In this document: positions 22,301 through 31,656 of the stretch, piece after piece | Layout: every line of letters begins with the position of its first letter | Position numbering within the stretch: the first letter of the stretch is position 1 | The notes under the pieces: model-generated | What the model was told of the DNA's origin: nothing | What the model saw: only the letters and a program-made list of their open reading frames with translations | The model's database searches: none | Origin: Strigamia acuminata | Taxonomy: Eukaryota > Arthropoda > Chilopoda > Geophilomorpha > Linotaeniidae | Reading direction: 5' to 3' | Length of the DNA stretch: 50,500 nt | NCBI GenBank assembly: GCA_949358305.1 | Contig: CASHSZ010000121.1 | Span: forward strand, 92,501-143,000 | Made by a program: the position numbers and the translations under genes

Positions 22301-22975
22301 TTACGGGACCGTGACGGGACCGTCGGCGGCCCGTTAACGGCCCGTGCGAGCCGTTACGGGACCGTGACGGGACCGTCGGCGGCCCGTTAACGGCCCGTGC
22401 GGGCCGTTACGGGATCGTGACGGGACCGTCGGCGGCCCGTTAACGGCCCGTGCGGGCCGTTACGGGATCGTAACGGGCCGTTAACGGGCCGTTAACGGGC
22501 CGTTAACGGGCCGTGACGGTGTAAATCGAAAAAATCAACAACCGACAACACGTACATGAAAACGCGTACAACATTCATAGACATTAATCTCGAATCCTGT
22601 TTTTGGTTTTACGCCGTTAACGGGCCGTTAACGGCCCGTTAACGGCCCGTTAACGGCCCGCATGAGGTCGTACGGGCCGTTACGGGGTCGTGACGGGATC
22701 GTCGGCGGCCCGTTAACGGCCCGTGCGGGCCGTTACGGGATAGTTACGGAACCGTCGGCGGCCCGTTAACGGCCCGTGCGAGCCGTTACGGGATCGTGAC
22801 GGGACCGTCGGCGGCCCGTTAACGGCCCGTGCGAGCCGTTACGGGATTGTGACGGGACCGTCGGCGGCCCGTTAACGGCCCGTGCGGGCCGTTTTCGACC
22901 CGTTGCGGCCGTTTTCGACCCGTTGCGGCCCGTTTTCGACCCGTTACGGTCCTTGGCCGTAACGGGCCGAAAACG
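13371..22975. repeat. Higher-order satellite array, unit about 2.6 kb (one unit 3.7 kb)
   Basis: The marker GTAAATCGAAAAAATC recurs at 13614, 16207, 19921 and 22521, that is at spacings of 2593, 3714 and 2600 bp. Each unit has 53-bp CCGTTAACGG minisatellite repeats, the core of about 95 bp, and AT-rich modules containing TTGTCAATTTTTGACAA-type dyads separated by GC-rich, GA-run-bearing spacers. The long unit contains an extra tandem copy of a 1,015-bp segment (17217 onward repeated at 18232 onward). Identical small frames appear in every unit (for example 14518, 17217, 18232 and 20889), but they follow the repeat and are not taken as genes. Confidence 0.85.
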
Positions 22976-23805
22976 GGAAAACTGAAAAAGTCGAGTGCGA
23001 GACCACGTGACCCGGAGTGTGGTTTTTGGGGGCGAGGGCCGTCCTCCGACCGCGCCGTGACGCGCCCCGAGTCGGATCAAGAGGCGACCCGGTCGGAAAC
23101 CGAACCTCGGGGTTCCTCGAGGCGTGGTTTTTTGGGGACGGGGGGAGGGGGGGGGGGGGGATCGGGTCGCGTGCTCCGACCGCGCCGCAACGCGATGTGG
23201 GTCGGTCACCAACTTTTGTCAATTTTTGACAAATTTCCACGGAATTTCAGCAACATTTTACGAGACGTTTCTGCCCGACTAGACACGTTTCCGCAGGTTT
23301 TAGCAAAACAACGTTAAATTCTGTGGAAATTTATCAAATGTTGACAAAATTCTGTGCAAGTTTTGTCAGATACTTACTTACTTACGATATAAACTCGAAC
23401 GTCGTCCATCGACACTCTCAACATTCCACCGGACATTTTCCGGAAGAGTTTGTCCCGATCGGGACCACGCCTCGACGAAGCCCGGGACCCGGTTTCCGAC
23501 CGGGTCGTTTTTGGCCCAAGTCACGGCGCGTCGCGGCGCTTTCGGAGCACGCGACCCGATCCCCCCCCTCCCCCCCGTACTCAAAAACCACGTTTTAGCG
23601 AAACCCTTGACCGGTCACAAAACCCACCGAACACCGAAAAGCAACGAACAAAACGCGCTCGGTCGCACGAACTACTCGGCCAAAACAACATCCGCAAATT
23701 CCGCATCGCAGTCGCGATCAACGAAACAACGTATAGGCCGCCGTAATGTTAAAAAGCGGGACCCTTTCGCCCCCGACAAAATCCGCACACATACCCCAAG
23801 GTTAA
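22976..23805. repeat. Satellite flank modules ending at TTAA
   Basis: It has the GACCACGTG block, a G-run (about 23146-23160), one AT-rich dyad module, a (CTTA)3 scrap near 23374, and a copy of the 285-bp module ending CCCCAAGGTTAA at 23805. Nearly the same order recurs at 36030-36984. Confidence 0.8.
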
Positions 23806-24059
23806 GCGAGCTCGGGGTTGCCTCGCACGCACGAGGGGCGCACCGGTAGTTACTTCCGTGGTGTTGCGCCGTGCACACCGTGCGCCGACGGTAGTTTGCG
23901 CGCATTGTCTGTCGCGCGACCCACTCGGTCTATCGGTACGGAGGCATCGTCGTGGTTCGTATTTTGGAGCGGCCGTGTCTGGCCTCGAGAGGGAGAGGAG
24001 GGGGAGGAGGAGGAGGGAGGGGAGACGGTGACAAATATTTATTTTGAAACAAATTACCG

Positions 24060-25173
24060 GGACTACCGGCGCTCGTTGGCGCCCGTTGTCCCGTGCGGGC
24101 CGTTAACGGGCCGCCGACGATCCCGCAACGGCCCCGTAACGGCCCGTACGGGCCGTTAACGGGCCGCACGAGGTTGGCGAGGCCGCCGCACGGGCCGCCG
24201 ACGGTCCCGTAACGACCCCGTTAACGGCCCGTGCGAGCCGTTAACGGGCCGCCGACGGTCCCGTCACGATCCCGTAACGGCCCGTACAAGCCGTTAACGG
24301 GCCGCCGACGGTCCCGTCACGATCCCGTCACGGCTCGTGCGGGCCGTTAACGGGCCGCCGACGGTCCCGTCACGATCCCGTCACGGCCCGTGCGGGCCGT
24401 TAACGGGCTGCCGACGGTCCCGTCACGATCCCGTCACGGCTCGTGCGGGCCGTTAACGGGCCGCCGACGGTCCCGTCACGATCCCGTCACGGCCCGTGCG
24501 GGCCGTTAACGGGCTGCCGACGGTCCCGTCACGATCCCGTCAACGGCCCGCATGGAGTCGTACGGGCCGTTAACGGGCTGCCGACGGTCCCGTCACGATC
24601 CCGTCACGGCTCGTGCGGGCCGTTAACGGGCCGCCGACAGTCCCGTCACGATCCCGTCACGGCCTGTGCGGGCCGTTAACGGGCCGTTAACGGGCCGTTA
24701 ACGGCCCGTTAACGGCGTAAAACCAAAAACAGGATTCGAGATTAATGTCTATGAATGTTGTACGCGTTTTCACGTACGTGTTGTCGGTTGTTGATTTTTT
24801 CGATTTACGCCGTAACGGCCCGTTAACGGCCCGTTAACGGCCCGTCAACGGCCCGTCAACGGCCCGCAACGGCCCGCACGGGCCGTTAACGGGCCGTCGA
24901 CGATCCCGTCACGATCCCGCAACGGCCCGCACGGGCCGTTAACGGGCCGCTGACGGTCCCGTCACGATCCCGTCACGGCCTTCGTTCCCGGACTTCGGCT
25001 CGCCGACGGCCCGTACGACCTCACGCGGGCCGTTAACGGGCCGTTAACGGCCCGTTAACGGCCCGTTAACGGCGTAAAACCAAAAACAGGATTCGAGATT
25101 AATGTCTATGAATGTTGTACGCGTTTTCATGTACGTGTTGTCGGTTGTTGATTTTTTCGATTCACGCCGTAAC
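24060..25173. repeat. CCGTTAACGG satellite, left arm before the copia insertion
   Basis: 53-bp units plus two copies of the conserved core (from about 24716 and 25074, spacing 358 bp). The first about 250 bp of the arm (23806-24055) is not satellite but a GC-rich sequence with a GAGGAGGAGG run. Confidence 0.9.
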
Positions 25174-25726
25174 TGTAGCTGTGTGGCGCAAAAATATCGC
25201 CGAAATAGGCGATAGGAAGCGTAAAACTGAGTCAAACGCACTTCTAAGTGCGGACAAATGCGCGTGATGCGCGTACGCGAGTTTGAGCGGACTTACGATC
25301 AAATTCGCGTGCACTACACTTATAGAAACGTGTAGTGCCGAACTAAATACAATAGTTAACCAAAAATATAACATTTATTAAGAGAAAACTTACATAATGG
25401 GTCCAGAATCACTGGACAAACACAAGGAAACACACTACCCGTGTGAGCGGCCATTTGTAATGTGCCAGAGACATCTGGTGGCCGAAAATAGAAACAATAA
25501 GTAGAAATACACACAGAATAGAGGATGCATGATGCCAGATGGATAAGACACATCTAAAAGGCATCATGCATTCCCTTTACATAGAAACTAAGGAAAAACA
25601 TAAGAAACAATACTAAATTACCCCGAATAAGAAAAGATAACCGATGGATAATAAAATAAACATTTCAAAGTCATTTCACATCGAAAAACGATTTAAATAA
25701 CTCAAAAGTGGTTCCAAAGTCTAACA
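25174..25726 (-). repeat. 3' LTR of the copia element
   Basis: 553 bp. In element orientation it starts TGTTAGACTTTGG and ends CACACAGCTACA. It contains a hairpin-like GTGCACTACAC ... GTGTAGTGC pair. It looks identical to 31099-31651. Confidence 0.95.
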
Positions 25727-25727
25727 A

Positions 25728-25738
25728 TTCCCTCCTTC
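25728..25738 (-). promoter_or_regulatory. Polypurine tract of the copia element
   Basis: GAAGGAGGGAA in element orientation, followed by one T and then the 3' LTR TG. It is the expected plus-strand primer position. Confidence 0.85.
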
Positions 25739-25774
25739 GATGTAAAATGTCGGTGCTAAACAATCGAAAAAAAG

Positions 25775-28700
25775 TTACTTCGAGACGAAAATCCGAGATA
25801 ATAAATTTCGAAGACGCTCTGAACTGAGCCACTTGGTGAAAATGTCGGATACATTTATCTCACCCGGAATTTTGCGGAGTTCGAAACATCCGGCAATGTG
25901 CCACTCACGAAGCCAGTGAAACTTCACTCGAATATGTTTCGTTTTCGAGTTCTCGATGTCGTTGTTCGTGAACTGAATCGAGGCGAGGGCATCGGAAAAT
26001 ATGATCGGTTTCGATAACCGACGTAAAGGTGGAAACACTTGATAAATACTGTCGAGCCAATAGAGTTCTTTGACGATTTCGACAAGTGCCACAAATTCGG
26101 CTTCCATTGTGGAGCAAGCGACGCTGGTCTGCTTCTTGCAGCTCCAGCCAATGGGCACACTTCCGATGTAAACAATGTATCCGCCGAATGATCTCGATGT
26201 AGCGATGTCGGAGGCCCAAGAGGCGTCTGTGCAACCCCACAGTTGACTCGAATCGCATTTCGAAAGTTCGATGGCGTACTCGCTCGTGTTCGCGACGTAA
26301 CGAAGGACCTGCAGCAAACACTTGATATGGCTCTCGGTGTAGCAGTTGTTGTACTGCGATAATGCGATCACCGAGTACAAAATGTCGGGGCGAGTACGTG
26401 AAGCCAGGAACAATAAAGATCCGACGAGTGATCGATACGGAAAATCCGGAAGGTCGGTGAGCGGTCCCTTGACTAACGTGGTCCCAGGTGTGACTGGCAC
26501 CTTGATGAGCGCGTCAGATGAAACATTAAACTTTTTGAGGAGTTTGTCAATGTAATTGCGTTGAGTCATAAAGACTTTCCCGTCACGACGCTCGAACTCG
26601 ACTCCCAGCAGTTTGGTGATTGGCCCCAGGTCGACAATGTCGAATTTACTCGTGATCAGCTTGAGTATTCGATCCCTGATGTTTTCCGAAGCATAAAATA
26701 AAACAATATCGTCGACGTATACCAGCATAATGGCCGAATGTCCGTAGGCGTACACACAATTACATGCTGGAAACTTTTGAAATCCGAGTTCTGTCAATGT
26801 TTCATTAAGTTTCTGGTACCACATGCGCCCCGACTGGTGAAGACCGTAAAGCGACTTGGTCAACAACCATACGTTGTCGGGCGAGGAACATGTGGCACCA
26901 GCGGGAATCCGCATATAAATCTCGTGGTCAAGGTCGCCGTAGAGGTAGGCACATTTCACGTCGAGGTGCGTGTCCCTCCATCCGAGGAGAATAACCAGCA
27001 GACAAAAGAAGAAACGGATTAGGACAAAATTGACTACGGGACTAAAAACTTCATCGTAGTCAACGCCCATTGTCTGCCGAAATCCTTGGGCGACCAGTCG
27101 AGCACGATATCGGGTAATCTTTCCGGTAATGTCACTTTTGAACTTAAAAATCCATTTGCAACCGAGCACAGTCTTGTCAGGGGGTCTCGGAACCTCCTTA
27201 TAAACGTCTCGTTGCTTGAAAGTCGAAAGTTCCTCGTCGATTGCTTCGGTCCATTTCGGTGCTTCGGGCAATTTCACAGCTTCGGCGTATGTGGCCGGTT
27301 CCCGAAAACACATGTGGACACGAGGAGGCGATGGCGGAGCATATGGCATGTGGTGTTCTAAATTGCCGAAGAAGAAAACGGACTCATCATACGGTATCCG
27401 GTGTGCGAAACAATAAGCGGCGATATCTGTGTGCGACCGCAAGCGGACACCGTGCTCCGGATAATAATAAACGTCGACTTTAATCCTCCCCGGAACCTGA
27501 TCTTTCCGGAGATGCTCTTCTCTCCTCCATCCGCTGAAGGGCGAAACGCCGCCAACAAAACTCCAAGGGCAATGAAGAGCGCGTAAAGGCGCCAAATTAG
27601 GCGTACCCGGAAGTCGGACAGGCAAGGCAGCCGCTTCGTCGAGAAGGTCTTCGTCAAAATCTGAACCCTGTTCAGACATCGCTGCGGTGTCGTCAAGACC
27701 CGGGAGAGATGGGTAGGACATCGAACGCCGTAGATGAGGCAAGCGGGTGGAACGTACGGTCGGAGTAAATTGTCCATGTCCTGCAATGGTCGTAACATTA
27801 TCGGAGCCATCAGCGACGGTAACAGAGCCATCAGCGTCGGTAACAGAGCCATCAGTCGTAGCAGCTAAGCCGTCAGCAGCGGCGATGAGACCATCAGCTG
27901 TAGGAAGAGATGGTGCGAATGAAGCGAAAGACGGAGCACTCGAAGCGACGGAGGGAGCACGACTGGCAATACCATCCTCGTCACTGCTGTCAGCAGAAGA
28001 GTCGTTATCCGAATCGTGACGTCGACGAGGCCAAGGCTGAGTTGGAAAGTTATCACGAAAAGTGACACGTGACGGGGTGTGGCCACGAGCAGGCTCCTCC
28101 ATGGGTGGAGCATTGTCATCCGGATCTGGAACATAAAAGGGCGAGCGCTTAAAGTTCTGCCGTTCATCGATTTGGACGTGAACAGATTCGGTGACGGTGT
28201 TCGTAGCCGGATTCCACACTCGATACCCTCGAGTTCCCGAAGCGTAGCCAACGAGAAATCCTTCCCACGCTCGAGGATCCAGTTTGTTGCGTCCAGGTGC
28301 GGTGAAGTGTACCCAGCACTTGGAACCAATCTTACGAAAATGTCTGACGGAAAGAGCACGCTGGCGCCACAAAATGTATGGGATTTCGTCGTTGAGCTTC
28401 GAATGCGGACTGCGGTTTTTGATATATGTGAACGTCACGGCAAGTTCAGCCCAAAGCGTGTGCGAAAATCCGGTTTCGGAGTTGATGGAGCGGAGATAGT
28501 CGCCCATTGTCCGGTTCAGGCGTTCGGCGACACCGTTCATCTGTGGCGATGCGGGATTGGTCCGTTGAGCAACAATACCCTTGTCGGCAAGAAAACGGTC
28601 AAAATCCCTCGAAATAAATTCTCCTCCACGGTCGGTGCGAATTGTTTTAATCCGGCAATCAGCAATACGTTCAACGCGGGAAACAAAGTCTTTAAACGTA

Positions 28701-30163
28701 GCAAAAACATCGGATTTACGGGCGATCGGGAAAAGCCAGGCGTACCTGGTGGCGTCATCGATAATGGTGAAGGCAAAATTAGCACCGCCGATGGAAGGCA
28801 GTCTCGACGGGCCCCAGACGTCCATGTGAAGCAATTCAAGCGGTTTCGTGGTTGAAGGCGCGGAAATTGGCTTATGTGGAGCACGCGTGGACTTGGCAAC
28901 ACGGCACGTGTTGCAGGAAAGTTCCTGGCGAACAGCAGCTGGATCAAGCCCATAAACCTGGGAGTTAGCCGCTAAAGTCCGCATGGCCTTCGTATGCAGG
29001 TGACCCAGCCTGCCGTGCCACAATCCCGTGGCGTCTGCGACGTTGGCAACCGAAGGATTAACTGGTTTGGGAGGTAATGCTGCGTTTGACTTGGCAACGG
29101 GAGGAGGAGATGCGAGGGCATTGGAATACATCCGGATCTGTTGAGGTTGGGATCCGGGAATAGGAGCAGGACTGGTAGGGAAAAGTGAAGGGACAAGCAA
29201 GGTGTTGGAGGAGACGGGCAAGCGGAAATCGGTCATATTGTCAGCCGACTTCTTCTTAGTCTTGTTGGAAGACTTGGGCAATGCGGGAAAGTCCTCTTCC
29301 TTCGTCACTAGAGTGGTCGGTATCGGAGTCGGAAGTGATGATGAAACAGACGAACTCGAAACATTAGTCGGAGCGGCGAATGGCGAGATGAGCCCATCCA
29401 CGAAATAAAGTCCAGACTTCTGTTTCGCCCGAAGAACACTTAGTTTGATGTCCGTTTCATACGTATGCAATTCCGAGTTGTGAATGTGGATGTGATGTCC
29501 GCATTTATCAATCCGAGAAACCGAGATAAGATTGGCGCCGAAGTCAGGTGCGAATAATACGTCGCGGAGCAATACGGTGCATTCGCAGCCATCGATGAGC
29601 GACTTGACCGGAACGTCACCTTTGCCTGTGACCCTCGAACTGCCCTGGCCTAACTCGATGTTGAACGGGACAACGGAAACAAAGTTCGTAAACCACGCTT
29701 TGACGTGCGAAACGTGGTCGGTGGCCCCACAATCGACAATCCATTCGTGGGACTGGAGAAAATGTACAACCGGAGCTTCGATCACCGGTGGAGCCGACAA
29801 CAGGTAAGCGGCGTCCCTTCGGGGACGAGAAACATCACGGTTTTGACCACCGGATTGCTGCGAACTGTTATTCTGCCGTCGTTTGCTCTTACTGCGGGGT
29901 CGGCCTTGTTGAGACGCGACCGGTTGCGGTTCCTTGCCCTGTTTGCGAGGGCGGGGGCACTTATTCGCGTAGTGGCCGAAAAAGCCGCAATTAAAACAGC
30001 GAACCTGCGAAATCGGACGAGGAGGTCGGGATTGATTGCATCCACGATTGTCCATAGCAAAAGCCGATGTTTCCTTCGTGTACCGATTCCAATTCAAGTT
30101 GGCTCTTGCTGTCTGCATTTTTCCGGAGGAAAATCGGAGATAATGGCGATAATGAGCACGCAT
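25775..30163 (-). CDS. Copia gag-pol polyprotein with an embedded MBD-like domain
   Basis: One open frame runs to the stop at 25775. Numbered from codon 1 at 30214 (a GTG), it has 1,479 codons; the first ATG is codon 18 (30163). The zinc knuckle is C73, C76, H81, C86 (CFNCGFFGHYANKC). Protease D161-C162-G163 stands where DSG or DTG is usual. The integrase zinc-binding set is H400, H405, C434, C437, and the core acidic residues are D465, D528, E564. A Ser/Asp-rich linker with ADGS repeats spans about 735-815. An MBD-like segment lies at about 888-952 (W896, R903, D914, Y916, R926). Reverse transcriptase begins near 985, with YVDD at 1166-1169. RNase H has D1330, E1371 and D1408, followed by KHIRVKFHWLRE. 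All enzymatic cores look intact. Only about 70 residues of Gag precede the knuckle, against several hundred in typical copia elements. Confidence 0.95.
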   Translation of the reverse strand: MRAHYRHYLRFSSGKMQTARANLNWNRYTKETSAFAMDNRGCNQSRPPRPISQVRCFNCGFFGHYANKCPRPRKQGKEPQPVASQQGRPRSKSKRRQNNSSQQSGGQNRDVSRPRRDAAYLLSAPPVIEAPVVHFLQSHEWIVDCGATDHVSHVKAWFTNFVSVVPFNIELGQGSSRVTGKGDVPVKSLIDGCECTVLLRDVLFAPDFGANLISVSRIDKCGHHIHIHNSELHTYETDIKLSVLRAKQKSGLYFVDGLISPFAAPTNVSSSSVSSSLPTPIPTTLVTKEEDFPALPKSSNKTKKKSADNMTDFRLPVSSNTLLVPSLFPTSPAPIPGSQPQQIRMYSNALASPPPVAKSNAALPPKPVNPSVANVADATGLWHGRLGHLHTKAMRTLAANSQVYGLDPAAVRQELSCNTCRVAKSTRAPHKPISAPSTTKPLELLHMDVWGPSRLPSIGGANFAFTIIDDATRYAWLFPIARKSDVFATFKDFVSRVERIADCRIKTIRTDRGGEFISRDFDRFLADKGIVAQRTNPASPQMNGVAERLNRTMGDYLRSINSETGFSHTLWAELAVTFTYIKNRSPHSKLNDEIPYILWRQRALSVRHFRKIGSKCWVHFTAPGRNKLDPRAWEGFLVGYASGTRGYRVWNPATNTVTESVHVQIDERQNFKRSPFYVPDPDDNAPPMEEPARGHTPSRVTFRDNFPTQPWPRRRHDSDNDSSADSSDEDGIASRAPSVASSAPSFASFAPSLPTADGLIAAADGLAATTDGSVTDADGSVTVADGSDNVTTIAGHGQFTPTVRSTRLPHLRRSMSYPSLPGLDDTAAMSEQGSDFDEDLLDEAAALPVRLPGTPNLAPLRALHCPWSFVGGVSPFSGWRREEHLRKDQVPGRIKVDVYYYPEHGVRLRSHTDIAAYCFAHRIPYDESVFFFGNLEHHMPYAPPSPPRVHMCFREPATYAEAVKLPEAPKWTEAIDEELSTFKQRDVYKEVPRPPDKTVLGCKWIFKFKSDITGKITRYRARLVAQGFRQTMGVDYDEVFSPVVNFVLIRFFFCLLVILLGWRDTHLDVKCAYLYGDLDHEIYMRIPAGATCSSPDNVWLLTKSLYGLHQSGRMWYQKLNETLTELGFQKFPACNCVYAYGHSAIMLVYVDDIVLFYASENIRDRILKLITSKFDIVDLGPITKLLGVEFERRDGKVFMTQRNYIDKLLKKFNVSSDALIKVPVTPGTTLVKGPLTDLPDFPYRSLVGSLLFLASRTRPDILYSVIALSQYNNCYTESHIKCLLQVLRYVANTSEYAIELSKCDSSQLWGCTDASWASDIATSRSFGGYIVYIGSVPIGWSCKKQTSVACSTMEAEFVALVEIVKELYWLDSIYQVFPPLRRLSKPIIFSDALASIQFTNNDIENSKTKHIRVKFHWLREWHIAGCFELRKIPGEINVSDIFTKWLSSERLRNLLSRIFVSK

Positions 30164-30214
30164 AAACACTCGAGGCACTAAAGACGTAATCGGAGCACTT
30201 TTCACTCGAAGCAC

Positions 30215-31084
30215 TTCACTAAACGTTGTTAGAAGCGGAATAACCTCGACGGGGAGCCAATGCTAAAATTGGCTAAGAACCTTAGACAAGTGTCCCCCTA
30301 ACGTCCTTTATGACCACCTGGGGCCGCGGGAATGTTAGGTGGCGCAGGGCTCAGCCTTGTCTAAGAATACAAGCACAGCTTGGACGGAATGTCCGAAGGG
30401 CTGTGCCGATACTAATCGGGACCCACTCCAAAAACTTAAAATTAACAAATAAATTCGAAATCTGAAATAAAAAGAAGGAGAAGTTGGTGAATCTGTATGC
30501 ACAGACGTCCCTGTGCACACCGCGCATAAAAAATGCGGAATTCTTCAAAAGATCGCCGACCGATTTCGAAAACCGGGAAAAACTTCTCGAAAATCGCCGA
30601 TACTGTCGCACTCCGGGGTGCAGACAGCGGGTTATGCCCGTTTCTGGATGAAAACGTCGCTCAGACGTTGTCGGAACGTGACAAATGATGAAAATCGGCG
30701 AAAAAATCTGAAAATAAATGAAATTTCCGCAAAAATCGCGAAAAATCGCGAAATTCACGAAAAATTAGAGGGAAAAAAAAGAACAAGACCTTTCCTAGGT
30801 CAATTGTCGCTATCTTGCACAATAAATGCACAAAAAGCAGTGTTTTTAACTCGAAAAACACAAAAAAACAGTGTTTTTAACTCGAAAAACACGAAAAAAG
30901 GTTGAAAAAATTCAAAAATCGACGATTACGACCGCACTCCGGGGTTGTGAACGTCAGAAAGACGTTGTTGACTGCCGGAAATCGTCGAAAATCTGAAAAA
31001 AACAAAAATTTCCGCAAAAATCGCGAAAAATCGCGAAATTCACGGAAAATTAATGGAAAAACGAGGCACTGGTGGCTTTCCAGG
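30215..31084 (-). other. Copia leader without a gag-like frame, with a tandem duplication
   Basis: This 870-bp stretch lies between the primer-binding site and the pol frame, where most of gag should be. It is A-rich and holds a diverged tandem repeat of about 285 bp: the segment with TTTCCGCAAAAATCGCG recurs at about 30724 and 31009, and the flanking CGCACTCCGGGG also recurs. A stem CTTAGACAAG / CTTGTCTAAG sits near 30285-30365. The longest frame (30351-30758) has no Gag features. TTTTAG just before CATTGGC near 30260 could be a splice acceptor. Confidence 0.6.
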
Positions 31085-31096
31085 CCTCTGCTACCA
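31085..31096 (-). promoter_or_regulatory. Primer-binding site matching initiator tRNA-Met
   Basis: TGGTAGCAGAGG in element orientation, two bases after the 5' LTR. It is complementary to the CCTCTGCTACCA 3' end of eukaryotic initiator tRNA-Met, a common copia primer. Confidence 0.85.
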
Positions 31097-31098
31097 CT

Positions 31099-31651
31099 TG
31101 TAGCTGTGTGGCGCAAAAATATCGCCGAAATAGGCGATAGGAAGCGTAAAACTGAGTCAAACGCACTTCTAAGTGCGGACAAATGCGCGTGATGCGCGTA
31201 CGCGAGTTTGAGCGGACTTACGATCAAATTCGCGTGCACTACACTTATAGAAACGTGTAGTGCCGAACTAAATACAATAGTTAACCAAAAATATAACATT
31301 TATTAAGAGAAAACTTACATAATGGGTCCAGAATCACTGGACAAACACAAGGAAACACACTACCCGTGTGAGCGGCCATTTGTAATGTGCCAGAGACATC
31401 TGGTGGCCGAAAATAGAAACAATAAGTAGAAATACACACAGAATAGAGGATGCATGATGCCAGATGGATAAGACACATCTAAAAGGCATCATGCATTCCC
31501 TTTACATAGAAACTAAGGAAAAACATAAGAAACAATACTAAATTACCCCGAATAAGAAAAGATAACCGATGGATAATAAAATAAACATTTCAAAGTCATT
31601 TCACATCGAAAAACGATTTAAATAACTCAAAAGTGGTTCCAAAGTCTAACA
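31099..31651 (-). repeat. 5' LTR of the copia element
   Basis: 553 bp, the same as 25174-25726 in every stretch compared by eye. It begins with TG and ends with CA in element orientation. Confidence 0.95.
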
Positions 31652-31656
31652 GTAAC

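Larger units (their letters stand above)
25174..31651 (-). mobile_element. Full-length Ty1/copia LTR retrotransposon, 6,478 bp
   Basis: It has two 553-bp LTRs, 5-bp target duplications GTAAC (25169-25173 and 31652-31656), a primer-binding site, a polypurine tract, and one uninterrupted gag-pol frame in the order protease, integrase, reverse transcriptase, RNase H. That order defines Ty1/copia. By eye the LTRs are identical, and the same empty site survives in the opposite satellite arm (40338-40342), so the insertion is recent. The Gag region is strongly shortened, so the copy may depend on Gag from elsewhere. Confidence 0.97.

Noticed and set aside
13371-22975. Possible CRISPR-like array, given the regular repeats
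   Set aside because: The context is eukaryotic, and the repeats are contiguous 53-bp minisatellite units nested in larger units, with no unique spacers.
23930-24169. GC-rich frames with Glu/Gly runs near both ends of the giant inverted repeat (also 41342-41693)
   Set aside because: They are low-complexity frames from a GAGGAGG tract, with no transposase or other motif.
25356-25553. Frame MCLIHLASC... in the LTR, repeated at 31281-31478
   Set aside because: The two copies are the same because the LTRs are; there is no codon evidence and it overlaps LTR regulatory sequence.
28079-28855. 258-codon plus-strand frame opposite the copia pol gene
   Set aside because: It is the shadow of the minus-strand pol frame, with no domain of its own.
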